In this document: positions 1-8,811 of the stretch, in pieces
Position numbering within the stretch: position 1 is the first letter of the stretch
Layout: each line of letters opens with the position of its first letter
NCBI RefSeq assembly: GCF_001510655.1
Contig: NZ_LMVC01000002.1
Location: forward strand, 269,700 to 333,699
DNA: 64,000 nt
Direction of reading: 5' to 3'
Source: Fictibacillus sp. FJAT-27399
GTDB lineage: Bacteria; Bacillota; Bacilli; Bacillales; Fictibacillaceae
The notes under the pieces: model-generated
The model's database searches: none
What the model was told of the DNA's origin: nothing
Seen by the model: the letters and a program-made list of their open reading frames with translations, nothing else
Program-made: the position numbers and the translations under genes

Positions 1-113
1 GCTTGCACCAAAAAGTAGGCGTTCACGCCGGTAAGGCTCACCGCACGCCCCGCGGAAAGCGAGCAGCCTGGAACGGAAATCAACAGCTTACAGACTTCTT
101 GGACAGCCCCTTT
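1..113 (+). repeat. MITE-like repeat, right end (cut by window edge)
   Basis: The first 113 bases match 55896-56008 with one visible difference (g/a in the run gaacRgaaatc). They end in GACTTCTTGGACAGCCCCTTT, which in the full copy is the right terminal inverted repeat. The left half lies outside the window. No reading frame is carried. It is 58 bp upstream of the yugN-like gene. Confidence 0.8.
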
Positions 114-171
114 ATTTTTTATACTTTTGGAGATGATAAAAGGTAAACCGTTACTCTAAAAGGAGATAAGC

Positions 172-579
172 ATGATTCCATTACAAAGTAAGCTTGAGAA
201 TGAAGTGTTTGCTTTTAATGAACTGGAGGACAAGCTCAAACAACTCGGGTATACCATTGGAGGCAACTGGGATTATGATCACGGATATTTTGACTATAAA
301 CTGGATGATGAAGTCGGATATACGTTTGTCAGAGTTCCATTTACCGCTTATGAAAAAGAAATCGGGGACCAAGGGGCAATGGTGACCTTGGGAGAACCGT
401 TTCTTCTGGCTCATAAATATCAGATTGGCCTCGATGACAATGTCAGTGTAGGGAATCTGTCGGGAAGCTTAAATCAGTTTTCAGAACCCCAGGACCCTGA
501 TGCGTCGATCGATGACAAATGGATTGGGATTGGCAAAAAGCTTATTGAAAAAACAGAGTCTCAATTGTTGGCTGATTAG
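172..579 (+). CDS. yugN: YugN-like family protein
   Basis: A 135-residue acidic, soluble protein with no signal peptide or membrane segment. The opening MIPLQSKLEN and the overall length fit the YugN-like family of Bacillaceae, whose function is not known. It starts at ATG behind AAAGGAG with a good spacing. It converges on a yugO-type potassium channel gene and shares a terminator with it, the same pairing as yugN and yugO in B. subtilis, which supports the call. Recognition is from memory of the family, not from a search. Confidence 0.8.
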   Translation: MIPLQSKLENEVFAFNELEDKLKQLGYTIGGNWDYDHGYFDYKLDDEVGYTFVRVPFTAYEKEIGDQGAMVTLGEPFLLAHKYQIGLDDNVSVGNLSGSLNQFSEPQDPDASIDDKWIGIGKKLIEKTESQLLAD

Positions 580-607
580 AAGGGTAAGGACATGTTCCTT
601 ACCCTTC
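579..607. terminator. bidirectional terminator between yugN and yugO
   Basis: GAAGGGTAAGGA and TTCCTTACCCTTC form a 12-bp stem around a short loop. The arms overlap the stop codons of both converging genes. Confidence 0.7.
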
Positions 608-1378
608 TCTTATGGATTGAAGACTGATCTGGGCCATACAGTCACTGGCAAGAGATGTCGTATTAATTAATTCATCAGCACCGGCTCTCAGGCTGTTGTT
701 CTGCTGCTCAGGCGTCAATATTTCAGCCATAACATGTACAGTAGGGTTGAGTCCTTTGACCGTAATAATGGAAAGAATGGTGTGCATGTCGGCTTCTGCT
801 TCTTTCATGTTTTGGTCGGCGGTCAGAAGGACAGCTTTTGCCTGTTTAATGTTGGCCATCTCCCATGTTTGGTCTTGCGCCGGGCTGCCTTTTATAAAAA
901 GAACACCCTGATTCGATAAGGGATTTTCGTTCAGCGATGAATCTATAAGAATAATCGTGAGTCTTGTCGGTTCTTTGGCAAGGGTGCTGATGGTCTGCTT
1001 AGCCCGCTCATTCCATCCGACAATACATAAATGTCCGGTTCCGTTAAACATTAATTTCCCTTCTTTGAATTTATTTTGCCTTTTAATTACAGCTGAAGCG
1101 GCGTGGACAGTGAAAAAGGCGATAAAAGAACCGCCAAAAAAAACAAGGAGGATGGCCATAAACCGGCCTATAAATGACTTTGGAACATAATCTCCAAATC
1201 CTACAGTTGCCGCTGTCATGACGGACCAATAGATTCCCTCAAATACAGTAGGGAAATTTTTCGGCTCTAAAAAATGGATGAGAACACCAAACAAAATCAT
1301 CAGTGAGCCGATGATGCTGAACAAGCGAATCAGCATTGGAAGACGCAAGTATGAAAAAAAGAAATCCTCGAATTTCAT
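599..1378 (-). CDS. yugO: two-TM potassium channel with RCK/TrkA-N domain
   Basis: About 259 residues. From the chosen ATG there is a membrane helix near residues 18-40, a pore loop with the selectivity filter TVGFGD, a second helix, and then a cytoplasmic nucleotide-binding regulator domain beginning HLCIVGWNE (a variant GxGxxG loop). This is the layout of YugO/Kch-type potassium channels; YugO in B. subtilis is linked to potassium signalling in biofilms. I start it at 1378 because AAGGA sits 8 bases upstream; the frame is open further upstream to 1438 but without a better ribosome site. It lies 150 bp downstream of cotB on the same strand, with a terminator between. Confidence 0.85.
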   Translation of the reverse strand: MKFEDFFFSYLRLPMLIRLFSIIGSLMILFGVLIHFLEPKNFPTVFEGIYWSVMTAATVGFGDYVPKSFIGRFMAILLVFFGGSFIAFFTVHAASAVIKRQNKFKEGKLMFNGTGHLCIVGWNERAKQTISTLAKEPTRLTIILIDSSLNENPLSNQGVLFIKGSPAQDQTWEMANIKQAKAVLLTADQNMKEAEADMHTILSIITVKGLNPTVHVMAEILTPEQQNNSLRAGADELINTTSLASDCMAQISLQSIREG

Positions 1379-1474
1379 GGAGCACATCCTTGAGCAAGAT
1401 AGTACAAGTATGTCCCAGAATAAGTAAGGGAAAACCAAGCTGGCCCAGTATGTTTCCGAAAAATGATAAAAGAC

Positions 1475-1505
1475 AAAAAAGCCAATCGGAAATTTCCCAA
1501 TTGAC
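1475..1505 (-). terminator. terminator after cotB
   Basis: On the minus strand GTCAATTGG...CCGATTGGC forms a stem with G-U pairs around GGAAATTTCC, followed by TTTTTT. It lies just downstream of the cotB stop. Confidence 0.55.
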
Positions 1506-1528
1506 TTTCTTTATCGTAAGCTGCTAAA

Positions 1529-2362
1529 TTACAGTGAGCTGAGGCTTTTAATATGCTTAGGAAGAATGCGGTGAATTTCTTTTTCACCATACACAACGAC
1601 ATAGCCGCCGACATACTCTGTTAGCATACCTTCAATAGCATCTGGACCGCCACGGTTGATTTTGACTTTTCTTAGTTTTAAGCGGTCAAAAAGATCGTTG
1701 AATCCATACTCTTGATAAAACTCTGGATCTGGAGCGATTGTGTTAGCGGATTGGCTGCTGCTCTCGCAACGTTGCTTGCCAGATTGCTTGCCAGATTGTT
1801 TTCCGCTCGCTTTTCCAGTCTTTCCTCCAGAAGCTCTGCCGCTTGCTTTTCCAGTAGACTTTCCAGAAGCTCTGCTGGTCGTTCTACCGCTTTCATTGCT
1901 GGATTCAGTATTTCCTTCTCCGTCCGCTTTCCGTTGAACGACACTCACGCTTTTTACATGTTCGGTCTTATAATATACAGCCCCTTCTTTTTCAGTTGAC
2001 AGGACGATATAATCATAAGTGCTTAAAAGAAGTTTCCCTTGTCTTGATTCAGGACCGCCTCGGTTAATCTGGATGTTCTCGCCAAGCATGTTATCCATAA
2101 TGGCTGAAAAGCAGGAAGGTTTGAAATAATCCCATGTGCGAAGGGCATTTTCATCGCCTTTTCCTGTTTCATTGTCACTTTGGACTACCTCTCCAAAGCT
2201 CTTTAAGTGACTCGTCGCATAATAAACCACGCCATCCTTATCTGTACCTACAACAACATAGTTATAGCCGCTATAAAGCAATTCCCCTGCTTTGGCTTCT
2301 GGACCCCCTTTATTAACATTTATCCTTCTGCCAACCAACGATTGGATATAATAGTCAGACAT
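1529..2362 (-). CDS. cotB: spore coat protein CotB-like, three repeated modules
   Basis: A 277-residue protein. It holds three copies of a roughly 45-residue module: near residues 10-55 (INVNKGGPE), 95-140 (INRGGPE) and 230-277 (INRGGPD), each ending in a YxVV/YIVL strand and an H(V/L)KS motif. Between modules 2 and 3 (about 145-200) is a Ser/Lys/Arg/Gly-rich stretch with SGK repeats and a Cys. CotB of B. subtilis likewise carries a serine-rich basic region that CotH phosphorylates. It starts at ATG behind GAAAGGAGAAC and is followed on the same strand side by cotG and divergent cotH, the conserved coat cluster. Identity rests on modules plus synteny. Confidence 0.85.
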   Translation of the reverse strand: MSDYYIQSLVGRRINVNKGGPEAKAGELLYSGYNYVVVGTDKDGVVYYATSHLKSFGEVVQSDNETGKGDENALRTWDYFKPSCFSAIMDNMLGENIQINRGGPESRQGKLLLSTYDYIVLSTEKEGAVYYKTEHVKSVSVVQRKADGEGNTESSNESGRTTSRASGKSTGKASGRASGGKTGKASGKQSGKQSGKQRCESSSQSANTIAPDPEFYQEYGFNDLFDRLKLRKVKINRGGPDAIEGMLTEYVGGYVVVYGEKEIHRILPKHIKSLSSL

Positions 2363-2497
2363 TCATGTTCTCCTTTCAGAACTTTAGATTCATTTTTGTT
2401 GTTGCATAGTATGTATATATGTAAACAAGCATCATTCGGCGCTGGTACAAGCGCCTCTTTCTATGAAAAAGAAACATTTGCCTACTATTCCCGGGAT

Positions 2498-2527
2498 AAA
2501 AAGAAAGATAGAGCTCAAAGCTCTATC
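2498..2527 (-). terminator. terminator after cotG
   Basis: On the minus strand GATAGAGC and GCTCTATC pair tightly around a short loop and are followed by TTTCTTTTT. Confidence 0.7.
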
Positions 2528-2546
2528 CGTTAAAATAATAGTATTT

Positions 2547-3005
2547 TTAGTGGCAGGAACTTGAACGTTTCTTTTTTTTCTTCACTTTTTTGCAATCTAA
2601 AACGTAAGAAGACGAGCTTTGTTTGCAGGTCTTCTTATGAGAAGAACGCTTTTTGGAAGAGCTGCGCTTGCAACAGTGTTTGGAAGAAGATGAACTTCTT
2701 TTCTTTGATCTCTTGTGTGATCTCTTGTGTGATCTCTTGTGTGATCTCTTGCTTGATCTCTTGCTTGATCTCTTGCTGGATCTCTTGCTGGATCTCCTGC
2801 TTGATCTTTTGCTTGATCTTTTGCTTGATCTTTTGCTTGATTTCTTGCTGGATCTCTTGCTTGATCTTTTCCCAGAACGTTTCCCAGAACGCTTCCCGGG
2901 ACGCTTTCCGGAACGTTTTCCAGACCTTTTGCTGGATTTTTTTCCAGAACGCTTACTGCTTCTTCCACTTGAACTTTCAGACGGATCATTACGCCATACG
3001 CTCAT
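2547..3005 (-). CDS. cotG: CotG-like Ser/Lys/Arg-repeat spore coat protein
   Basis: A 152-residue extremely basic protein. Residues about 15-105 are tandem SSKR/SGKR/SHKR units encoded by 12-base DNA repeats; the C-terminal third is rich in Cys (HCC, TC, DC, SC-H) and ends in a lysine run. It begins at ATG behind GGAGG. This repeat style and its place between cotB and divergent cotH identify it as CotG, a structural coat protein and CotH kinase substrate in B. subtilis. Because the repeats have a 3-base-multiple period, the other frames are open too and should be ignored. Repeat number may differ between strains. Confidence 0.88.
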   Translation of the reverse strand: MSVWRNDPSESSSGRSSKRSGKKSSKRSGKRSGKRPGKRSGKRSGKRSSKRSSKKSSKRSSKRSSKRSSRRSSKRSSKRSSKRSSKRSHKRSHKRSHKRSKKRSSSSSKHCCKRSSSKKRSSHKKTCKQSSSSYVLDCKKVKKKKKRSSSCH

Positions 3006-3198
3006 GCTTGAACCTCCTATACCTTTGGTAGGCGAAAAGAAGATAACTTAGCAATCTCTTTTCAAACATAGTGTACGTTGATTTTTTATTAGTGCTTGGG
3101 CGTTAGTACAATTCACCAGCCCCATTTTCACCTTGGAATGTAGCGCATGCATTCTCTTCATCATAGAGATAAGTATCAACGATAGGGAGAATGAAGAA

Positions 3199-4287
3199 AT
3201 GCATAATAACGCTATACCGGAGTACAACATTTCTGTTCCCTTTAAGGGAGTAAAATGGATTCAGAAAGGAAAATGGGCAAACGAGGCTGTTGCTGGTGTC
3301 ATTAAAGCAGGGGATAAACCATATGAAATGCTGATTAAGTACAGAGGTGCCCATATTCGCTCATTTCCAAAAAAATCCTATGATCTTTTGTTTATGAAAT
3401 CTCAATCCTTTTTTGGGGCAAGAAGGATTCATTTGAATGCAGAATACAATGACCCGTCTCTCATAAGAAATAAGCTTTCTTTGGATTTTTTTCGTGATAT
3501 CGGGGTCCTGTCACCTGAAGCACAGCACGTTACATTGTATATTAATGGGCTTTATCAAGGAGTTTATCTTCAGCTTGAGTCAGTTGATCAGAAATTCTTA
3601 AAGAAACGGGGATTGCCGGCAGGAAGTATTTATTATGCGATCTCTGAAAACGCAAACTTTTCGAAGTATAATCCGACGACTGGAAAAGAAAAGAGATCAG
3701 TAACAGCAGGTTATGAGATAAAATTTGATCCGAACAAATCGTTCAACAGCCTCCGTGAACTTATGCATTGTATTCTAAATTCATCTGAAAAGGAGTTTCC
3801 TTCGCGAATTGAACCCCTCCTGGATATCGATCAATATTTCAGGTGGCTTGCAGGTGCGGTCTGTACACAAAATTTTGACGGCTTTATCCATAATTACGCG
3901 TTATATAAAAATGGAGAGAGCAAACGCTTTGAAATCCTGCCTTGGGATTATGATGCAACGTGGGGAAGAGACATCCACGGTGATGTCATGGGAAATAAAT
4001 ATGTACCGATTGAAGGCTATAACACACTGACAGCACGGCTCTTGCTTCATAAGCCTTATAAACGCCAGTATAAAAGGATCATGGAAGAGGTACTCGACGA
4101 TGCCTTTACTTGCAGGGCTTTGGAACAAAAAATCCTTGCTTTACACCAGTCTTTGCGTCCGCATCTCGTGAAAGACCCATATAAACACCGGTCTTTGTCC
4201 ATTTTTGATGAAGAGCCGGAATTTATTCTAGCCTTTATCAAAAACAGAAATAAATATTTAAAGAAACGGCTTACGCGTCTGCAATAA
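3199..4287 (+). CDS. cotH: spore coat protein kinase CotH
   Basis: About 362 residues from the ATG at 3199, chosen because GGGAG lies just upstream; the frame is open from 3133. The family's active-site signature is clear at LPWDYDATWG near residue 255-265, with an upstream KKSYDLLF lysine region (FPKKSYDL) typical of the CotH kinase fold. CotH is an atypical protein kinase that phosphorylates CotB and CotG and controls assembly of the outer coat. It is divergent from cotG, as in B. subtilis, where cotH is read from a distant promoter across the cotG region. No break is seen. Confidence 0.93.
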   Translation: MHNNAIPEYNISVPFKGVKWIQKGKWANEAVAGVIKAGDKPYEMLIKYRGAHIRSFPKKSYDLLFMKSQSFFGARRIHLNAEYNDPSLIRNKLSLDFFRDIGVLSPEAQHVTLYINGLYQGVYLQLESVDQKFLKKRGLPAGSIYYAISENANFSKYNPTTGKEKRSVTAGYEIKFDPNKSFNSLRELMHCILNSSEKEFPSRIEPLLDIDQYFRWLAGAVCTQNFDGFIHNYALYKNGESKRFEILPWDYDATWGRDIHGDVMGNKYVPIEGYNTLTARLLLHKPYKRQYKRIMEEVLDDAFTCRALEQKILALHQSLRPHLVKDPYKHRSLSIFDEEPEFILAFIKNRNKYLKKRLTRLQ

Positions 4288-4328
4288 AAAAATCCTGCTG
4301 AACAATAATGTTCAGACAGGATTTTTTT
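4286..4328. terminator. terminator between cotH and rsgI
   Basis: AATCCTG plus CTGAACA pairs with TGTTCAG plus CAGGATT, flanked by A and T runs, so it can stop both converging genes. Confidence 0.8.
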
Positions 4329-6150
4329 AAGCAGCAGCCTCAGTTACGAGAGGGGCTGCAGTTTCAGCTGATTCTTGATTTAGAGTTTCATCGCTATGCT
4401 CTGAAGTTTCAGCATCTGCAGACGGTTCTTCTTGAACGGCTGGTGGATTAGCTGGAGCTAAGCTGTTATCTTGTTCCGCAGCTGGTGTTTCCGTTGCTGC
4501 AGGCGGTTCTTTTTGAACAGCGGTATCTGTATCCTTTATTGCAGGTGCTGTTTCATGAGAATCGGCCTCTGGTGAAGAAGTTACTTCCTCAGCTGAAGAA
4601 GATGGCTCATTTTGATTGTCTTTTTGCTCTGCTTCTTGGGCTGACGCTCTGTAAGCGGATAAGCCTGATGCTGCATAAGTCTGGACAGCGTTTGCAGGTT
4701 CTGCGGCAGGTTCAGAATCATGATTCTGGTGCGCTGACTCTTGATGGTCATTGTCTGAGTCAGTACCCCTGTTTTCGCCTTTATCACATTGAACTTCCGG
4801 TTTAGGTTCTTCTTTAGGAAGACCGGCAGCTGGAGGAAACTCAGCTTTTGTCTCTTTAGGTACCGCTGGTAAAGAAGAATCATTTTTTCTCACCTTTGGT
4901 ACGTCCGCTGGAGGTGTTGTGTTTTTGGTTCCCTCTTTTTCCCTCGCCGGGACTGTAACAGGGGAAGGATCTTTATCTTCGGTGACCGACTTGCTGTTCT
5001 CTTTTTCAGGTGCTGCAGGAATAACATACGGCTTAGAGTTTGCAGCAGGCACTGGAACAGTAAGTTTGGAAGATTCTACGGCAGGTGCAAATGGTTTGGC
5101 AGGCTCAGGTGCTGCCGGTGCCTTTCCTTGCTGCTCAGCTGGTGCAGGAACACTTCCTGCAGAAGGATCTGGCGTGATGATTGCTGCTGGTGTCTGATTT
5201 TGATCTGAACTTCCACCAGATGCAGCAGCTGGAAGGCTTTCAGCCGTTGCTGGTACTGGAACTTTTACTATGTTTGGAACAGCTGCAATGGTAATGGAAT
5301 TCGCATAGACAGTCTCAGCATTCTCTTTCGCTTGTCCCTCAATCGTTTCAATATGAACAAAAACTGCAACATGGGGATACTCACGAGATTGTGCTGTAGA
5401 AAGAAGATCACTGATCGGGCCTACCGCTTCTGACAGTTCCTGAATGCTTTTTTGCTTGATATCCGCTTTTGTAATCTCGATTCCTGCTTCTTTTGCAGCG
5501 ATGAAGATCGCATATTTCCCTGGTGAAACACCAATTTTCTGAGCGCGTTTCCGTTCTTGGTTTGACATGATTAATGAAGTCATGTCAATTTTATTTTCCT
5601 GCGCTTTTTTTTCCATCAAAGAATTGATTTTTTGTTCGATCTTTCGCTGTGTTTCTTTTGAAACATCTTTATTGATCGTGGTCGTGACGATTACTTCCTG
5701 ATTTGGTTTAATAAAGCCTTTTGCTCTGCAGATCTCGAATATTTTTTCGGTAACCTCTTCTATCGGCTGGTTCTGCCAATCTTCAAGAATAGCAAGAAGC
5801 TTTCTCCCGTCCGAATTATAAGCAGTGATATTTTGAACGAGCATGTCACCATCAATTTCAAGCTCGATGCTCGGATTCATTTCAATTCCTACATACGCGT
5901 AAACCCCTTGTCCTGTATAAGGAAAAAATTGTAAAAATAACAAGACGAAGGTCATCATAAACACTGTCGTTGTTTTCCAGCTAATTGTGGGAAGCCGGAA
6001 CGTCCGTTGTTTTTCCAGTTCGTTTGGTAAGTAAATATCACTGCCTACTGAATATTGCCTATTTGAAATTTTAACTTTACGAAATACTCCGCCCTCTGAC
6101 AGAACGATCAAATGGCGACGTTTTACTTCTACCACAATTCCCTTAGTCAT
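4327..6150 (-). CDS. rsgI: anti-sigma-I factor RsgI with long Pro/Ala-rich tail
   Basis: About 607 residues from ATG at 6150, set by AGGAGG overlapping the sigI stop. Residues 1-50 form the cytoplasmic RsgI N-terminal domain (MTKGIVVEV...), one membrane helix follows near 58-78, then an extracellular domain with MNPSIELEID, the Asn-Pro motif at which RsgI proteins are cleaved. From about residue 290 to the end it is a disordered region rich in Pro, Ala, Glu and Ser, unusually long. RsgI holds SigI inactive and releases it after envelope stress. The partner gene upstream here lacks the N-terminal half of SigI, so the circuit may be altered. Confidence 0.88.
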   Translation of the reverse strand: MTKGIVVEVKRRHLIVLSEGGVFRKVKISNRQYSVGSDIYLPNELEKQRTFRLPTISWKTTTVFMMTFVLLFLQFFPYTGQGVYAYVGIEMNPSIELEIDGDMLVQNITAYNSDGRKLLAILEDWQNQPIEEVTEKIFEICRAKGFIKPNQEVIVTTTINKDVSKETQRKIEQKINSLMEKKAQENKIDMTSLIMSNQERKRAQKIGVSPGKYAIFIAAKEAGIEITKADIKQKSIQELSEAVGPISDLLSTAQSREYPHVAVFVHIETIEGQAKENAETVYANSITIAAVPNIVKVPVPATAESLPAAASGGSSDQNQTPAAIITPDPSAGSVPAPAEQQGKAPAAPEPAKPFAPAVESSKLTVPVPAANSKPYVIPAAPEKENSKSVTEDKDPSPVTVPAREKEGTKNTTPPADVPKVRKNDSSLPAVPKETKAEFPPAAGLPKEEPKPEVQCDKGENRGTDSDNDHQESAHQNHDSEPAAEPANAVQTYAASGLSAYRASAQEAEQKDNQNEPSSSAEEVTSSPEADSHETAPAIKDTDTAVQKEPPAATETPAAEQDNSLAPANPPAVQEEPSADAETSEHSDETLNQESAETAAPLVTEAAA

Positions 6151-6163
6151 CGAAAGGGGCCTC

Positions 6164-6586
6164 CTATTCTGGCAAATAGCCTTTAAGATAATGATAGTCT
6201 TCAATCACAATAAGAGCCGTAGCGATAATATAGGGGGCATATCGAGTGATGCTCTTCTTTTGAAAATTTTTTAAAAGCTGGGAGGTTGGCAGACTTTTTT
6301 TATTAAGAAAAAATGATCGCAGTTCGATGTCGTTAGCTATATATGAGGCGATGATGAAGGCTTCTTTTCTTCTATTCTTGGTTTGGGGTGTCCATTTCGG
6401 CATCTGGCATATATCAATCCCAAATTGCAAAAGCCTGCTTTTATAGTGTTCAACTTCTTTGTCAGGTGAAATGGTTTTGGGCTCAAGACAAGCTGCCGCT
6501 GAAGATCTGGTAGCTATGGGATTGGCATTATCCGGCAATGTGTATGTATTTGAAATGAATATCCTTCTTTTAAGCCAGCTGATCAT
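6164..6586 (-). CDS. sigI: SigI-like protein lacking sigma region 2 (C-terminal half only)
   Basis: 140 residues. The C-terminal 95 residues match the SigI C-terminal domain: a spacer helix region, then KKSLPTSQLL and a YIIATALIVIEDYHYLKGYL-like ending that is the family hallmark. The usual protein is about 240-250 residues; here the polymerase-binding and -10-binding sigma-2 region is missing. The ATG at 6584-6586 follows GGAGG at 7-base spacing, with an in-frame stop just upstream, so this short form looks translated as it stands. It lies 13 bp before rsgI. It may be a remnant, or a regulator that binds RsgI without acting as a sigma factor (inference). Confidence 0.75.
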   Translation of the reverse strand: MISWLKRRIFISNTYTLPDNANPIATRSSAAACLEPKTISPDKEVEHYKSRLLQFGIDICQMPKWTPQTKNRRKEAFIIASYIANDIELRSFFLNKKSLPTSQLLKNFQKKSITRYAPYIIATALIVIEDYHYLKGYLPE

Positions 6587-6898
6587 AAACCACCCTCCAT
6601 TTCTCCATTCTTAACATTTGTTGTTCTTGTCTATAAACATATATTTAGAAAATATTAACTATCAGATTATAGTATGGAAACCATGAAAATAACAGGTACA
6701 ATAGTCATGCTTTGTTGATTTGTGAGGGGGAATAAAGTCTAATGTTATTAGTAGATTAAAAGGCTATTAAACAAGAAAGTTATGGGAAAATAGGAAATGG
6801 AAAAATATAGATCAGGACCTTCGCGGTATGGCTTTTTTAGTATAACGTTGCTACCCTTTATTTAAAGAAGTGAATATTCTGAAAATGGAGGATTTACA
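6587..6898. other. 312-bp intergenic region between divergent genes
   Basis: A/T-rich DNA between sigI (minus) and the serine hydrolase (plus). It should hold both promoters. I see no coding potential and no sigma-region-2 coding remnant in any frame. Confidence 0.5.
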
Positions 6899-8560
6899 AT
6901 GTTAAGAAGATGGAAACAGCCAGCAGCAGTTCTGTTGGGAATCAATCTTGCTCTATCTGCAGGGGTGCCTGTAATGGCTAAGGAACAAAGTGCAAAGCAC
7001 GATCATCAGCAAAATGACTGGAACCATCCTGGCCCTTCTTCACCAGTCATCCATAACGGAACTCCGAGAAGTGCAGGGCTTCACCCAGAATCGTTAAACA
7101 TCATCGATGCGACCATGAACAAAGCGATGGAAACGAAGATGCTGCCTGGCGGAGTTGTATTGGTTGCCAGAAAAGGGGCGATTGCTAAATGGGATGCTTA
7201 CGGCTATGCCGCCCGCTATACCGATGATAAATTCACAGAAATGGAACATCCGGTTTCAATGACAAGGAATACAATTTTTGATCTTGCATCCATCAGTAAA
7301 ATTTTCACGACCACAGCCGCTATGAAACTGTATGAACAAGGGAAATTCAAATTGGATGACCGTGTGGCTGATTATATTCCTGAGTTCAAGGAAAATGGAA
7401 AAGAAAACGTGACCATCCGGCAGCTTCTTACTCATACTTCGGGATTTGAGCCGTTCATTCCATTATATAAGATGGGAAGCAACAGAGAGGACCGTCTCCA
7501 TATTGCGCTGACGCATCCTTTAAAGAATGCGCCCGGTACAACCTATACATACAGTGATTTGAATATGATCACCCTGGGCGTTCTTGTGGAAAAGCTATCA
7601 GGGAAACGATTGGATCAATACGTAAAAGAAGTGATCACAGACCCGCTGAAAATGAGGGACACGATGTACAATCCTCCTGCATATTTAAAACCGCGGATTG
7701 CCGCCACCGAATATGAACCTTATATTAACCGGGGAATTGTGTGGGGTGAGGTGCATGATGAAAATGCATGGTCACTTGATGGTGTTGCTGGCCATGCTGG
7801 CGTCTTTTCCACAGCACATGACTTGGCTGTGTTTGCTCATATGATTCTGCAAAAAGGAAAATATGGACATAAGACCATCCTAAAGCCATCTACTGTCGAA
7901 CTGCTTGAAGAAAATCAGCTTCCGCAGTTTCCCGCTGATTCACATGGACTAGGCTGGGAACTGGATCAAGGCTGGTACATGGATGCTCTTTCTGACGCTA
8001 CCACCCTTGGGCATACTGGTTTTACTGGAACAACAATGGTCGTCAGCCCGAAAAACAAAATGATTGTGCTGACCCTGACTAACAGGGTACATCCGACGAG
8101 AAACACTCCATCGTTGAATCTTGTCCGCAGGGAAGTGGCACGTTCAGCCGCTGACTCCATTTCAATTCCATTAAAAGGCAACGAAAAAGCGTGGTTTGCC
8201 GGCTATGGTGACTCCCTTTCCCGTCCACTAGTTTATGAACTAAGCGAACCGGCAGCAAGCATAAGCTTCCAGACCTGGTATGAGATTGAAAAGGGAAGCG
8301 ACAACGGAATTGTTGAAGCATCGGCAGACGGTGTTACTTGGCAGAAGTCAGAAACGACATATACAGGCAAAAGCGTCGGATGGAAACAGCAGACTGCAGT
8401 TCTTCCATCAAACAGCAAATTTGTCCGTTTTCTCTATAAAACAGATGCTTCTGTCAATGGCCGAGGCTGGTATGTGAAAGATCTAAAAGCTATGAGCAGC
8501 TCTGACAGAGAAATTCACAGCAAAATTACAGAAAACCAATGGTCACAGCGAAACTATTAA
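6899..8560 (+). CDS. secreted beta-lactamase-family serine hydrolase (PBP4*/esterase type)
   Basis: 553 residues with a signal peptide (about residues 1-27, cut near VMA-KE). The class C-like fold runs to about residue 420: SISK (Ser-x-x-Lys nucleophile box) near 135, YSD near 220 in the YxN position, and HTG near 365 in the KTG position. The last ~125 residues form an extra beta-rich domain (DNGIVEASADGVTW...) resembling a carbohydrate-binding sandwich. Relatives include YbbE and penicillin-binding protein 4*, which hydrolyse cell-wall peptides or esters; the exact substrate cannot be told. It stands alone and ends in a clear terminator. RBS is GGAGG. Confidence 0.85.
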   Translation: MLRRWKQPAAVLLGINLALSAGVPVMAKEQSAKHDHQQNDWNHPGPSSPVIHNGTPRSAGLHPESLNIIDATMNKAMETKMLPGGVVLVARKGAIAKWDAYGYAARYTDDKFTEMEHPVSMTRNTIFDLASISKIFTTTAAMKLYEQGKFKLDDRVADYIPEFKENGKENVTIRQLLTHTSGFEPFIPLYKMGSNREDRLHIALTHPLKNAPGTTYTYSDLNMITLGVLVEKLSGKRLDQYVKEVITDPLKMRDTMYNPPAYLKPRIAATEYEPYINRGIVWGEVHDENAWSLDGVAGHAGVFSTAHDLAVFAHMILQKGKYGHKTILKPSTVELLEENQLPQFPADSHGLGWELDQGWYMDALSDATTLGHTGFTGTTMVVSPKNKMIVLTLTNRVHPTRNTPSLNLVRREVARSAADSISIPLKGNEKAWFAGYGDSLSRPLVYELSEPAASISFQTWYEIEKGSDNGIVEASADGVTWQKSETTYTGKSVGWKQQTAVLPSNSKFVRFLYKTDASVNGRGWYVKDLKAMSSSDREIHSKITENQWSQRNY

Positions 8561-8570
8561 TAGAATTAAA

Positions 8571-8600
8571 AGAAGAACCGCCCTTTTTTGGCGGTTCTTT
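8571..8600 (+). terminator. terminator after serine hydrolase
   Basis: GAACCGCC and GGCGGTTC flank a T-rich loop, followed by TTT. Confidence 0.75.
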
Positions 8601-8755
8601 AGTTGTTGCGGGGGATTGGCAGTTTGTGGTGAGGAATTTGAGCGGAAACAGATGTTTATTGAGCCTTAATCGGCGTGAATTGATCCGTTGAAAATTCGAA
8701 CTATTTACTCGTGCTCTGCGGCGCCTTCCCACTTCAGAAGTCCAGCAGGCAACAA

Positions 8756-8791
8756 GTTACGTTGACGTCAACGTAACGAAAAATGTATACT
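8756..8791 (+). promoter_or_regulatory. promoter and 22-bp perfect palindrome of the MerR gene
   Basis: GTTACGTTGAC followed at once by its reverse complement makes a perfect 22-bp palindrome (8756-8777). Its TTGACG can serve as a -35 box with TATACT at 8786-8791, an 18-bp spacer, slightly long as MerR-type promoters often are. Autoregulation by the MerR protein downstream is the likely meaning. Confidence 0.6.
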
Positions 8792-8811
8792 TTTTTAAGG
8801 GAGTGATACGG

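Noticed and set aside
1678-1999. Overlapping frames on both strands inside cotB
   Set aside because: Shadows of the Ser/Lys/Gly-rich region; cotB has the ribosome site, modules and synteny.
2561-3051. Long plus-strand frames over cotG rich in Leu-Asp or Cys-Ile repeats
   Set aside because: They are mirror frames of the 12-base CotG repeats, with no ribosome site, and composition follows from the repeat.
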